The translations under genes and the position numbers were made by a program. From Saprospiraceae bacterium (GTDB lineage: Bacteria; Bacteroidota; Bacteroidia; Chitinophagales; Saprospiraceae): DNA of 64,000 bases. The stretch is taken from assembly GCA_016711125.1 (NCBI GenBank), contig JADJTQ010000005.1, positions 124,001-188,000 of the forward strand. Reading direction: 5' to 3'. This document shows positions 45,238 through 54,906 of the stretch, piece by piece. Numbering within the stretch: the first letter of the stretch is position 1; each line of letters starts with the position of its first letter. The notes under the pieces were generated by a model. The model was not told the DNA's origin and made no database searches. It saw only the letters and a program-made list of their open reading frames with translations.

Positions 45238-46014
45238 TTACTTGTCGAAAAAGAAACTCCCGAGGTCTTTGCCTTTTCCGGATTTAGTGGTAATCAATAT
45301 GACACCATTGCCAGCACGTGAGCCATATAGGGCCGCTGCACTTGGACCTTTCAATACAGAAATACTTTCGATGTCGTCAGGATTAATGTCCGCGATAGCA
45401 TTACCATAATCCACCTCATTCCGATCTCCGTTGCGACCAATATTATTCACTGAATTAGCTAAGGGTACCCCATCAACAACAAAGAGAGGTTGATTATCTG
45501 TCGTTAATGATGTTAGTCCACGGATCAATACATTAACCGATGAGCCTGTGCCTGATGTCTGACTAATAGTAAGACCTGGTACTTTGGAGGCCAGTGAATT
45601 TAAGACGTTATCTTGCGATACCCGACGTAGTTGATCACCGTCCACTTCTCCAACACTATAACCCAGTGATTGCTTCTCCCGTGAAATTCCGAGTGCAGTC
45701 ACAACTATCTCCTGAAGAAATAGACTTTGCAATTGTATATTAATAATTGGTCGGTTCCCAACTATTTCCGATTTACTTTCCATACCGGTATAAGAAAATA
45801 GCAGTACCGATTCGGAGTTGACACCACTTAACTCGTACTGACCATCAAAATCAGTAGTGGTTCCGTTTTGAGTGCCCTCCACTAAAATGTTGGCCCCAAT
45901 AAGAGGTTGTCCATCATTGTCGGTTATCAAGCCGCTTACCTGGGCTTGTCCGATCAGTTGTGTCGAGTAAAAGACAAAAAACATTAGAGAATAGGTAAAA
46001 AGATTCCTTTTCAT
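45238..46014 (-). CDS. SusC/RagA TonB-dependent transporter, N-terminal and plug part (frameshifted)
   Basis: Starts at ATG 46014 with MKRNLFTYSLMFFVFYSTQLIG (signal peptide), then a carboxypeptidase-regulatory-like domain (VSGLITDNDGQPLIGANILVEG, DFDGQYEL), the plug motifs IVVTALGISREKQSLGYS, DNVLNSLASKVPGLTIS, VLIRGLTSLTTDNQPLFVVDGVPLAN and the family signature SISVLKGPSAAALYGSRAGNGVILITTKSGKG. The joined gene 42688-46014 encodes about 1110 residues, normal for SusC. It stands upstream of SusD in one transcript. Confidence 0.92.
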   Translation of the reverse strand: MKRNLFTYSLMFFVFYSTQLIGQAQVSGLITDNDGQPLIGANILVEGTQNGTTTDFDGQYELSGVNSESVLLFSYTGMESKSEIVGNRPIINIQLQSLFLQEIVVTALGISREKQSLGYSVGEVDGDQLRRVSQDNVLNSLASKVPGLTISQTSGTGSSVNVLIRGLTSLTTDNQPLFVVDGVPLANSVNNIGRNGDRNEVDYGNAIADINPDDIESISVLKGPSAAALYGSRAGNGVILITTKSGKGKDLGSFFFDK

Positions 46015-46404
46015 AACAATGACTTTATGAGGATTAAAGAAATGACAAATACTAGTTTTCGACATCCAGCAGAAGATGTCCACGCGCCTGTTCAAGAAAT
46101 TAAATCTAAAAGGACGAGTCTGTTTTTATTTGGACCATCTCATAGCAGTAAATTTTAAACAAATTAAATACAGTTGCTCCAGACTGGCTTCCAGCTTTTT
46201 GTTTATTTCCTCCTATTTTTTGACATATTCAGCTCCGGAAGACGGTTAAACCCACCTATTTAAGCCTGATGTCAATTGATTGTTATTTTGATTTTATTTT
46301 TATTCAACTGCTATGCTAGTATAGGAGGCTGTTGTAAAAGCACGGATATTCGGGCGAGTGTCATCCAGCACTTACTTGAAGTTAAGTTTGGGCAAGGCAC
46401 CGGA
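46015..46404. other. 390-bp gap, upstream region of the SusC/SusD transcript
   Basis: No gene is recognised. The leftward promoter of SusC should be here, together with any target of the AraC or LytTR regulators, but no site is called with confidence. Confidence 0.35.
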
Positions 46405-47679
46405 TTACTGTTTAAATCTTTCCTGGTAGCGTTCCCATGGTCCGTGCGAGTATAATGCGATCAAGGCCAGAACGGCAATCACCAGTAGAGCTATGATAAA
46501 GAATTGTACCCATTGGGATGGTTTAATTTCTGAGGATTTAAAGACCGGATTCAGCTTCGGGATCAGCAACCAGATGAGTAGTAAATTGAGTGGATACAGA
46601 TATTGTTCGATGCGGTAGGTACTCAGCCAGGCGCCTGTAATTAGCCAGCTAAAAGCCATGTAGATACCGAAAAAGGCATGGAAGAATTGAAGATTATTGA
46701 CCGGAGACCCCAATTTCATCTGATTTCTTAGATAGTAATATGCAAAAACAAGGACTATGACTGAAGAAATCCATTGAATGATTGTGCCAAATTGGTTGAT
46801 CTCGATGATTTTTGAATAAGTCTCGTTTAATCTCGTTGAGGTCATGCTTTCAAACCAGACTACTATGGGGATTAGACCTACCAACACCAGGAGCGGCAGT
46901 AATCGCGTCTCATGTAGTTTTCCTGCATCTTTTTCCCATCCGGCCGTAAAGACACCGTAGGCCATGCCAAGACCACCAAAAAAACCAATCGAATACTCCA
47001 TTACGTTCCAGAAATTAAAGTCAATTTTCGAAACGATTCCGATGACCTGCAAAAAATTGCCTAGTGCAAACCCGATTCCACCTCCGATGCTCGAACACAA
47101 GGCAACATGTATAGGACGGAAAAATTGGTGTGTATGGAGATACCAAGATAATCCCAATACCATGCCCAGACAACCGGCCCAGGCTTCTGATCGCGGCGGT
47201 GTCATCAACCATCCTAGCTGCATGACAACAAAAAAATAGGTGATGATGGCTCCCGTAGTCATAGCAACAGTGACGGTACCCCAATTGACTTTTTTTTCAT
47301 TCTGAGGTTCCAAACTGAGTCCAAAGAGACCCCCTCCCAGAAAGCCGTAAAGACCTCCAACAAGGAAAAGCATAGCCAATCCATAATAGACATTGAGAAA
47401 GTCGAGAGCTCTTGCGTATCCGACTACAACCCCGTAACTGATCATCCCGCCGAGTCCCCAACCAATCGCTGCTGCCAAAGTACTGGTGATCAATTTCGAA
47501 TGCCAGTCTTCGCGATTTGCAATGATAATGATGATCATGCCGCCTAGCGCACCTGCCCAGGCTGCGCCTTGCTCATGCCCAAACTGTCCCCGGATGGCCC
47601 AGGCTGTTCCCAGGGTCATTCCACTGAGTAGCAAGTTGAGCCAAAGTTTACCTTTTTTAACAGGAAGCTCGGAGTTCAT
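46405..47679 (-). CDS. Polytopic inner-membrane protein, unknown family
   Basis: 424 residues with about 11 hydrophobic helices. Conserved-looking segment: SGMTLGTAWAIRGQFGHEQG, AAWAGALGGMIIIII; glycine-rich helices follow (ALGNFLQVIGIV, GFFGGLGMAYGV). There is no transporter family motif that I recognise. It is encoded between the SusC gene and the sialidase-like gene on the same strand (128 bp from the latter), which suggests a role in transport or modification of the same nutrient; that is inference. Confidence 0.6.
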   Translation of the reverse strand: MNSELPVKKGKLWLNLLLSGMTLGTAWAIRGQFGHEQGAAWAGALGGMIIIIIANREDWHSKLITSTLAAAIGWGLGGMISYGVVVGYARALDFLNVYYGLAMLFLVGGLYGFLGGGLFGLSLEPQNEKKVNWGTVTVAMTTGAIITYFFVVMQLGWLMTPPRSEAWAGCLGMVLGLSWYLHTHQFFRPIHVALCSSIGGGIGFALGNFLQVIGIVSKIDFNFWNVMEYSIGFFGGLGMAYGVFTAGWEKDAGKLHETRLLPLLVLVGLIPIVVWFESMTSTRLNETYSKIIEINQFGTIIQWISSVIVLVFAYYYLRNQMKLGSPVNNLQFFHAFFGIYMAFSWLITGAWLSTYRIEQYLYPLNLLLIWLLIPKLNPVFKSSEIKPSQWVQFFIIALLVIAVLALIALYSHGPWERYQERFKQ

Positions 47680-47806
47680 ATTTTGATAATGTCTTTCTCA
47701 CGTACTAATTCAAAAAAACTTCTAAAATGCAGAGTAAATTATGGTAGATAGGTATTTACTAATGCTACTTTCTTAATGCATTGCATTGTTTTTTGACTGG
47801 TTTCAG

Positions 47807-49000
47807 TTATTTGATCAAAGCGGGATCGATTCTAAGATATTTGATCGATTTCTGTTGACTGTTTAGGTGGTATGAGTAGCTCATATGGAGCAGACCATCA
47901 CTACTTTGAATAATGCACGGGTAAGAATAACCGGCATTTTTATTTTGGTCATTTTCCAGAAAAATCTTTTGAGTCCAACTGATTCCTTCATCAGTCGAAA
48001 TCCACAATGATAACTGGTAACGACCGTCATTAATCATATTTCCGACAAAGGCCCAGCGACCGTCAAGAAGTTGGATTACAGCCACGCTTGCAGTGTTGGG
48101 TATATCTGACTTTAAAGCGGCACTCCAAGCGAAACCCCTGTCATGAGAAGTACTTAATTGTACACGTGCAGGTGCATCACCGCTATCTCGCATGTACGCA
48201 ATAATGTCTCCGTTCTTTTTTAAAACTAAAGAAGGTTGAATAGGGCCACGACCAACGATCGGCTTGCTTGGCTTCCATGATAAGCCGTCGTTGATAGAGA
48301 TCGCGACGAGTGACATGTTTAAGCCATCGGAATAGAGTGGAAGTAAAATGGTATCTCGGGTCAATAGCAGGGGTGGGATTCGGGTCATCCAGCCAAAACT
48401 GCGGTAGGTCGAATTTTTGCTGGCTTCTATGATCATGTCATCGTAGGCGGGGGCGTAGCCAGCCCAGCCCATTTCATGGTCAGGCAGTTCCTTCATTTTT
48501 TTTATTACCTCTTCCGAGAATGTCTCGTTGGGTTTGAGTAAAATGTTTTCTTGCCACTCCCAGATTGGAGGGCCCGCCATTAAATAGCTTGTCGAGATTT
48601 TATATTTAATGATGGAATTTTCCCATTGGTTGGCCTGAACTGCGATCCAGGTGAGAAATAATTTATTCTCATGATTCAGAAACAATACCGGATTGCAGTC
48701 TGGTAGGTCAGGTGTGTCAGCCAGGTCAAAGGGTGGTGACCAGCTTTGAGTCGATTCTTGCCATCTTGAGCCTCTGATTCGAACATCATCTGCTTTGCGT
48801 TCACCGCTTCCCTCAAACCAGGCTGCGAGTATATCTCCATTTGGAAGGGATACGATGGAGCTACCATGTACGTGCTTTTCTTGTAGCGGAAAGATCAGAT
48901 CCTGTGCTAAAAAAATATTAAAAGATTGTGACGCCGCTTCCTGGTTTGAAAGAGAGAAGGCAATCAACAGAGCAAATATGGTTATTCGCATTTCATTCAT
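47807..49000 (-). CDS. Exported sialidase-like BNR/Asp-box protein
   Basis: About 397 residues starting near 49000 (or ATG 48991): signal peptide MRITIFALLIAFSLSNQEAASQ, then a six-bladed beta-propeller of the exo-alpha-sialidase type. Key spots: HVHGSSIVSLPNGDILAAWFEGSGERKADDV (Arg/Asp of the active-site start), WTRIPPLLL, repeated Asp-boxes (SINDGLSWKP, STSHDRGFAWS, STDEGISWTQK) and SYPCIIQSSDGLLHMSYSYH at the end. The family removes terminal sialic acids or related sugars, but many members have other sugar specificities, so the substrate is open. A pyruvate-aldolase gene in the same region fits a sialic acid or 2-keto-acid route. Confidence 0.85.
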   Translation of the reverse strand: MNEMRITIFALLIAFSLSNQEAASQSFNIFLAQDLIFPLQEKHVHGSSIVSLPNGDILAAWFEGSGERKADDVRIRGSRWQESTQSWSPPFDLADTPDLPDCNPVLFLNHENKLFLTWIAVQANQWENSIIKYKISTSYLMAGPPIWEWQENILLKPNETFSEEVIKKMKELPDHEMGWAGYAPAYDDMIIEASKNSTYRSFGWMTRIPPLLLTRDTILLPLYSDGLNMSLVAISINDGLSWKPSKPIVGRGPIQPSLVLKKNGDIIAYMRDSGDAPARVQLSTSHDRGFAWSAALKSDIPNTASVAVIQLLDGRWAFVGNMINDGRYQLSLWISTDEGISWTQKIFLENDQNKNAGYSYPCIIQSSDGLLHMSYSYHLNSQQKSIKYLRIDPALIK

Positions 49001-49410
49001 CTCAAATGAGAGAAGACCAAGTCTTTGCATAAATATCATGGTTGTTTATATTAATGTACAAAAAGGGATCTGTTTGCTACTAAATTATTGATTATTAGGG
49101 TCCATCCTGTTGAGATTGTAATGTTGTGTTTAGCCTGCGTTATATGCTTATCCCGAAGTCCATGACTATCAATTAAGTAATTCGGGGTCAAATGATTATA
49201 AGGCTTACTATAAAGAAGTGAAGTCCAGATCCGACATTGGTAATTGCTTTATTAGATTCTTTAAATTCGCTGAAAATTATATAAAAAGTTCTTATTATTA
49301 CAGCAATAATTAAAGAAAACTGACTCTTATTTGTTTTCGCTCCATCCGGTTTCTTAAATAATGTTTTTTTCTACCAGTATTTTGTCAAATAGTATCTTTA
49401 TTTTAACTGT
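49001..49410. other. 410-bp divergent gap without recognised gene
   Basis: Lies between the sialidase-like gene (left) and the metallophosphatase (right). No gene found; holds the promoters of both, with no clear box identified. Confidence 0.4.
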
Positions 49411-50763
49411 ATGTATCATAAGCATTTTAGTGTTACACTGTTTTTTTTATTAGGAGCAGGTTTTATTTTCTCATTTGGTTGCAGGCAATCACCACGCGTT
49501 GGTCATCAGCATAGTTTTTTACATAACCATGAGGCCACAAAGCCGACACCCGTACCAGACCAGATCATCCTAAATCTGAGTGAAGATCCCTTACATAAAC
49601 TAGCCGTCAATTGGCGTACCGATACGAGTATCTCAGTAGGTGAAGTGCAAGTAGCTAGGTCCTCCCATGGTCCGGAATTTCGTGAACAATATCGCACGGT
49701 CGTTGCAAGCTCACAGCGGTTTAGACACCAATATGAAAGTGAACCGGAGGTTAATGCCTATTATCATGAAGTGATGATAGACAGCCTGATGCCTTCTGAA
49801 AAGTACGTCTATCGGGTAGGTACGGATACCCTTTGGAGTGAATGGTTTCAAGTGGTCATGCCCAATGAACAAAAGGTGTCACTGATTTATTTTGGAGATG
49901 CCCAGAATGATGTAAAATCAATGTGGTCAAGGGTGATTCGACAAGCTTACAGTCAATTTCCCCAAGTTGATTTTTTATTGCATGCCGGTGACTTAATCAA
50001 TCGATCAGATCGCGATTTAGAATGGTCGGATTGGTTTTATGCCGGAGGCTTTATCCATGCGATGATACCCAGTGTAATGACCCCAGGCAACCACGAATAC
50101 GGAAAAGAGGGTGACCTTTCTCCTCAATGGAAACCGCAGTTTAATTTGCCTAAAAATGGACCTTCGGGTCTGGAGGAGACCTGTTATTTTATCGATTATC
50201 CCCTGGTGAAGGTGATTTCTCTTGATGCTGAGCAAATTGATGAATCAACTTACTATCGCGACTTGCAGAAATCTTGGCTTGATTCATTACTGAAAATAAA
50301 TCAAGCCCCTTGGGTAGTAGTTACCTTACATTACCCCGTCTTTTCGACCAAGCCGGAACGGGATAATGTCGAGCTGCGGGCACATTTTAAACCAATTTTT
50401 GATCAATATGGTGTGGATATCGTGTTACAAGGCCATGATCATGCATACGGAAGAGGTATGGCTGCAAATGTGGCCGACGGTCAAAATACTCGCGATCAGA
50501 AGTCGGGTACTATGTATGTTGTGTCGATAAGTGGTCCAAAAATGTATGATGTAACTGATGCATCCTGGATGGATCGGCGTGCTGCCAATACTCAATTATT
50601 TCAATTTATCTCTATTGAAAGAGATCAACTGAATTACCAGGCGTTTACCGCACGGGGAGATCTGTACGACGAATTTAAGCTACTGAAAAATCCTGATGGA
50701 CCTAATAAGCTGATCAATAAAATACCGGCTATGCCTGAACGGGTTGAAGAATTGATTAATTGA
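49411..50763 (+). CDS. Exported purple-acid-phosphatase-like metallophosphoesterase
   Basis: 450 residues with an export signal (LFFLLGAGFIFSFGC; possible lipidated Cys24). An N-terminal Fn3-like domain (about 45-150, QIILNLSEDPLHKLAVNWRTD) is followed by the catalytic domain with the metal motifs FGDAQND, LHAGDLI, GNHEYG, VVVTLHYPVF and GHDHAYGRG. The enzyme should hydrolyse phosphomonoesters or phosphodiesters outside the cell or in the periplasm. It converges with the GH2 gene (27 bp between stops). Confidence 0.9.
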   Translation: MYHKHFSVTLFFLLGAGFIFSFGCRQSPRVGHQHSFLHNHEATKPTPVPDQIILNLSEDPLHKLAVNWRTDTSISVGEVQVARSSHGPEFREQYRTVVASSQRFRHQYESEPEVNAYYHEVMIDSLMPSEKYVYRVGTDTLWSEWFQVVMPNEQKVSLIYFGDAQNDVKSMWSRVIRQAYSQFPQVDFLLHAGDLINRSDRDLEWSDWFYAGGFIHAMIPSVMTPGNHEYGKEGDLSPQWKPQFNLPKNGPSGLEETCYFIDYPLVKVISLDAEQIDESTYYRDLQKSWLDSLLKINQAPWVVVTLHYPVFSTKPERDNVELRAHFKPIFDQYGVDIVLQGHDHAYGRGMAANVADGQNTRDQKSGTMYVVSISGPKMYDVTDASWMDRRAANTQLFQFISIERDQLNYQAFTARGDLYDEFKLLKNPDGPNKLINKIPAMPERVEELIN

Positions 50764-50790
50764 TCCTGGCTAGATCTTATAGAAGCTTGA

Positions 50791-52158
50791 CTACATTTTA
50801 AAAATCAGACTTGGATCAAGTGGATATCTTCCAAACTCTTTACCGTATATCGCAATACCTCCGTCTCCCTTACTCGCAATCCTTACTTCCAACTTACCAT
50901 TTTTAATGGCATTGCGTAGAATGCGCTGGGAGATCGGTACGGTCACTAGATATCCATAAGAACCTGCCTCATGGAGTTTTTTATCGCGTTTTTGAGCATG
51001 CCATGATAATACACCACGATGATCAGCCGGATAGTCCGGTAAGGTTGTGGTTTGGACCAATTCACCATTGAAGGAAATACTGATTTCTGAAGGATATAGT
51101 GTCTCATCGGTCATGGGGTAGGAATTGGGGTTGCTACTTGGTGCCACCCTTGATCCTTTCATATAATCTTGATCGCGATCAAATTCTGATTGATCTTTGA
51201 CAAATAATTGTTTGGCTGAACACTCGATGCGGAAAAGTGCTGATTTTGAACGATTTAGATTAAGATCTTCCGGAATATTAAAAAAGTACGTAAAGTATCC
51301 TGATCCGGCTCCATTTACCTTTTTTCCTTCAAAGACATCCCATTGTTTTTTACTCCATTTCGCATCAGAAAATTCCTGAGGGGCTAGCGATAGAATTTTT
51401 ATGTCTGCAATACTTTGGTCGCCTGTCACTACAAAATGTTTAAAATTATGATGTAGGATTTCTCCTTTTGTGCTTATTAACTGAATGGTCAGTAGGGCTA
51501 GACCGGATTGATCTGGAATATTGAATTGAAGCGGATCAAGCTCTTTTTGAATCCATGGGGTGTACGGTATCTTTTTAAGATCCGAATAAATTACCTGATA
51601 ATCTCCTTTTTCATCGGTTAAGGAAAGATTGTATTTAATATGCAATTCATCTCCATAATTTTCGCCGGTCATAGAGGATAGAAATAGAGGAACCGAAACG
51701 ACTTCACCTCCTTTTACATCCTGACAAATTTCATTTCCTGTCGATAGATAAACGGGAGCATGGAAATCGTTTAAACTCATTCCAGCCAGGATTTCATTTA
51801 ATCCCGTCTCCTTTTTACTTCTGTCAAAGCGCCAGTAACCATTCCATTCGTTGATGACATCATGATGCTCTGTGTAGAGCCAACCGGCAATTTTTGGATA
51901 TTTTCTAAAAGTATTCATCATCTGATGATAGTCGTAGCTCCAGTCAATATCGCCGGTACTACCATCGTAACCCCAGACATTACCACATTCGGAATTAATG
52001 TTTGGTTGATTGGATTGGGTAAATCCTTTTTCAAAATCAAATGTGCTACCGGCAAAAGTATTGGCGGTCATATTTTTTAGGTGACTTTCCCATTCCCAAC
52101 CAGGCAAATAGGCATGCCAGCTGTTGATATCAGTTTCCGTGTGACCCGCCCACAGCAT
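50791..52158 (-). CDS. Glycoside hydrolase family 2, C-terminal fragment
   Basis: 455 residues that join the next entry. It holds the nucleophile region NINSECGNVWGYDG with Glu57 of this fragment, GWLYTEHHDVINEWNGYW, and then additional beta domains (AKWSKKQWDVFEGKKVNGAG, YFTYFFNIPEDLNL). The frame is lost at a G run near 52145-52150: one extra G gives CCGAGHTETDINSWH, and the protein is continuous. Confidence 0.85.
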   Translation of the reverse strand: MLWAGHTETDINSWHAYLPGWEWESHLKNMTANTFAGSTFDFEKGFTQSNQPNINSECGNVWGYDGSTGDIDWSYDYHQMMNTFRKYPKIAGWLYTEHHDVINEWNGYWRFDRSKKETGLNEILAGMSLNDFHAPVYLSTGNEICQDVKGGEVVSVPLFLSSMTGENYGDELHIKYNLSLTDEKGDYQVIYSDLKKIPYTPWIQKELDPLQFNIPDQSGLALLTIQLISTKGEILHHNFKHFVVTGDQSIADIKILSLAPQEFSDAKWSKKQWDVFEGKKVNGAGSGYFTYFFNIPEDLNLNRSKSALFRIECSAKQLFVKDQSEFDRDQDYMKGSRVAPSSNPNSYPMTDETLYPSEISISFNGELVQTTTLPDYPADHRGVLSWHAQKRDKKLHEAGSYGYLVTVPISQRILRNAIKNGKLEVRIASKGDGGIAIYGKEFGRYPLDPSLIFKM

Positions 52159-53531
52159 ATCGAATTATCTTCCACCAACCGGGTAGGATCCAAAGATTTG
52201 GCGAGGTAATACATAGATGCCACCCAATCCTGGGTTTCTGGCAGGTATTGATTTTGTTCTTTACTACCTTGGGTAACTTTTGTTGTCAGACCCCAGGTTT
52301 CATTAAAAACAATCCAGGAGAAAATAGAGGGATGGTTGAAATCCCGCTTGATCATTTGTCGCAAGTGGTACTCAGCCTCCTTTTGCATTAATTCGTCCGG
52401 TTGGCCCCAGCTATTAGGTACATCGGCCATCACCAACAGGCCCAGCTTATCCGCCCAATATAGTTTTCGCGGAATATCAATTTTAACATGGGTACGAATA
52501 CCATTCAGGCCAATGGATTTACTCAATTCGATTTCTTCGCGCATAAATTGGTCGGAAGGAAACGTATAAAATCCTTCCGGATGATATGATTGATCCAGAG
52601 CCAGTTGGAGATAGACAGGCTGGCCATTTAAGGCAATGTACGGATAATCGGTACCCGGAAGATTCTCGACGGAGATTTCACGCATTCCGAAATACGTCTT
52701 TAGATGATCGCCTCCAAGGGTGACTAAAACATCATAGAGATAGGGATCATCCAGTGTCCATAGTCGGGCTTTGGGGATCGAAACATCAAAGCTGATCTTC
52801 TTCGAGTGTGCGGGAACCGTTTTCTGGATTTTGATACTAGGATTTCCGTTAGAGATCTCCAGTTCAATCACCAGATCTTTACTGGTTTGTTGATCAAGAT
52901 ATGCGGTAACCGTGGCCATTCCCTTGGCAATGTCCGGCCGAAAATGAACCGCATCCAGATAATTCGAACCCCTGGCCTCCAAATAAATCGTTTGCCAAAT
53001 ACCTCGGGCGTTTCCATAACCTTGTTTACCATAGAGTGTGAAGTCTCTTCGCAGATCGTCGACCCTGATCACCAGCTTTTGGTCTTGTCCATATTTGACA
53101 TGATCCGTTATTTCAAACGAAAATGGGGTATATCCTCCTTGATGGGTTCCGACCAGCTTACCATCCAACCAAGCGGATGTCTCCCAATCCGAGGCTCCGA
53201 TCACCAGAAAGGTCCTTTTTCCTGACCAGGATGCATCTACTTTAATGGATCTTTGATACCAGGCGATATCGGCTTCATCTTTTACTTCGGAGAGGGCTGA
53301 TCCCCAGGGAAAGGGAACCAGGATCTTCTGGTCAAAATTATTGGACTGGCTCCAATCTTGTTGTAAGCCAGTATTTTTTGAGTCAAATTGAAATTGCCAG
53401 TATCCATTGAGGTTTTGCCACTGAGGCCGCTCAAAATCAGGACGCGGATGCTCTGGGAGGGGAATATTCTGTGCAATAAGATGGGAAGGGGTGCAGAGGA
53501 GCAGAAATAGAAACGTGCGAATAAACGACAT
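52077..53531 (-). CDS. Glycoside hydrolase family 2, N-terminal and catalytic fragment
   Basis: Starts at ATG 53531 (53540 also possible) with signal peptide FIRTFLFLLLCTPSHLIAQ. Then come the jelly-roll sugar-binding domain (WQNLNGYWQFQF, WYQRSIKVDASWSGKRTFLVIG, WLDGKLVGTHQGGYTPFSF), the Ig-like domain and the TIM barrel with HVKIDIPRKLYWADKLGLLV and the acid/base Glu at about 414 in IVFNETWG. The complete protein (50791-53531) has about 900 residues and belongs to the beta-galactosidase/glucuronidase/mannosidase group; the exact sugar is not readable. It is an exported enzyme next to the SusC/SusD region. Confidence 0.9.
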   Translation of the reverse strand: MSFIRTFLFLLLCTPSHLIAQNIPLPEHPRPDFERPQWQNLNGYWQFQFDSKNTGLQQDWSQSNNFDQKILVPFPWGSALSEVKDEADIAWYQRSIKVDASWSGKRTFLVIGASDWETSAWLDGKLVGTHQGGYTPFSFEITDHVKYGQDQKLVIRVDDLRRDFTLYGKQGYGNARGIWQTIYLEARGSNYLDAVHFRPDIAKGMATVTAYLDQQTSKDLVIELEISNGNPSIKIQKTVPAHSKKISFDVSIPKARLWTLDDPYLYDVLVTLGGDHLKTYFGMREISVENLPGTDYPYIALNGQPVYLQLALDQSYHPEGFYTFPSDQFMREEIELSKSIGLNGIRTHVKIDIPRKLYWADKLGLLVMADVPNSWGQPDELMQKEAEYHLRQMIKRDFNHPSIFSWIVFNETWGLTTKVTQGSKEQNQYLPETQDWVASMYYLAKSLDPTRLVEDNSICCGRVTRKLISTAGMPICLVGNGKVT

Positions 53532-54063
53532 AGAGTTCAATAGGTTGTTGGCTCAAAATAAGAATTCATCTGGACTTTGAGACTTCGATCCTGGAGCAGG
53601 GTCATGCCAATCTCCAGGGGGCCAGGACCCCTTAGAATATCGTGTTGATGGTTTGAGGATCTCGGACTTCGATCCTGGAGCGCCTTAGTGGATCCCAGGT
53701 CGCGATCCTGGAGCGGACTTCGAGGAAAAGCGTTTGGTAATTGGGGAGATTGTCGGTAATAGAAATGATTTTGTTAATGCTTCAGATCTTGTCCGATCCT
53801 GGAGCGCCTCTGGGCTTAGGGGTCATACTCACTCGTCCCAGGTAGTTACAATCTATTAAATTATTTTGTAATTTGTTTCCTATTGCAAACATACGAGGGG
53901 TCATGACCCCTTGGAATATCGTGTAATGGCTGCAGGATCCCAGACTGCGATCCTGGAGAGGACTTTAGTGGATGAGAGGGCTCCAGAATCCCTCTGGGCT
54001 TCAGGATCCCAGAGTCCGGGTTTTTATTTTTAATTTGCGCTTTGATTATTTACTGGCTACTAC
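53532..54063. repeat. 532-bp gene-free region with five CGATCCTGGAG repeats
   Basis: The word GATCCTGGAG, always after C, occurs at 53587, 53671, 53704, 53795 and 53949, each with context such as CTTCG or GCGC. A second word, ACCCCTTxGAATATCGTGT, occurs at about 53627 and 53903; GGGGTCATACTCACTCG and GGGGTCATGACCCC also recur. Spacings are irregular and no spacer/repeat order exists, so it is not a CRISPR array. Function unknown. Confidence 0.6.
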
Positions 54064-54906
54064 ATGAAATTAATATCTATCATTTTTTTATTATTTCTGA
54101 TCTATCCGCTTTCGGTCTACTCGTATACTGACGAAAGCCATTACAGTACTACTTTTGAAACCATCCGGTATTTTCGTGTTTTTACACCACTGAATTATAA
54201 TCCGAGCAGCAGCACAAAGCGTTACCCGGTCATCTATTATTTTCATGGATGTGGCGGGAGCTATGAACGCAGTGGCACGTATAAGTATACCGACTATGGT
54301 CTTATACCACCCGTTGCGCAGGGCAGGTCTGATGATGAGGCTTATGAATTTTCGAGCAATGCCGATTTTGAAAATGCCGCCACTTCCCATGATGTGATCA
54401 TCATTTCTGTCGACGGCCGAATTGAAGAGCTACCGGAAGGATGTAAGGTTTATTTCCCTTCTCAGGCAGAGGAGTGGCAAGGAAACTATTACAATTTTTC
54501 TACCTATATCAGGGAATTAATAGCTGTGGTTGATGTACGCTATCGTACTAAAGTGGGTGCTTCATTTAGGGCAGTGACCGGTCTATCGATGGGAGGTCAT
54601 ATGGCGGTCTGGATTGCAGCGACCAATCCCCATTTATTCAGCAGTGCCTCTCAATTTTGTTATTCACCAGATGACTATCGGGTTGGAGAGCCCGAGTATC
54701 AAACGACGGTAGATTTAAAAGAGCTTTGGAGAAATCTTCGAGGGTTCCATTTCGACATTCCACGACAGACAGGGATTATCTTCGATATTATACGGAAGAA
54801 TTGTTTACACTCTTCTCCGGAGCTGGGTTTGGCAATCATTTTTATCTGGCAGATTACTGTCATCACGCACCGGCCAGGATTGATTTACAATTTGATTTTC
54901 ATGTAA
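54064..54906 (+). CDS. Exported esterase of the alpha/beta-fold (esterase-D-like), N-terminal fragment
   Basis: Signal peptide LISIIFLLFLIYPLSVYS, then an esterase fold: RYFRVFTPLNYNPSSSTKRYPVIYYFHGCGG, IIISVDGRIEEL, and the nucleophile elbow VTGLSMGGHMAVW with Ser175. About 50 residues after the Ser the frame is lost near 54753 (T run one base short: ATTCC against ATTTCC); the following residues in this frame are not protein-like and the real continuation is the next entry. Such enzymes release ferulate, acetate or similar groups from glycans. Confidence 0.8.
   Translation: MKLISIIFLLFLIYPLSVYSYTDESHYSTTFETIRYFRVFTPLNYNPSSSTKRYPVIYYFHGCGGSYERSGTYKYTDYGLIPPVAQGRSDDEAYEFSSNADFENAATSHDVIIISVDGRIEELPEGCKVYFPSQAEEWQGNYYNFSTYIRELIAVVDVRYRTKVGASFRAVTGLSMGGHMAVWIAATNPHLFSSASQFCYSPDDYRVGEPEYQTTVDLKELWRNLRGFHFDIPRQTGIIFDIIRKNCLHSSPELGLAIIFIWQITVITHRPGLIYNLIFM

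Noticed and set aside
36762..53531. Calling the locus a complete sialic acid utilisation operon
   Set aside because: No epimerase, kinase or sialic acid transporter is present; the sialidase-like and aldolase families have many other substrates.
53532..54063. CRISPR array
   Set aside because: The repeated words are only 10-11 bases, spacings vary from 33 to more than 150 bases and no Cas gene is near.
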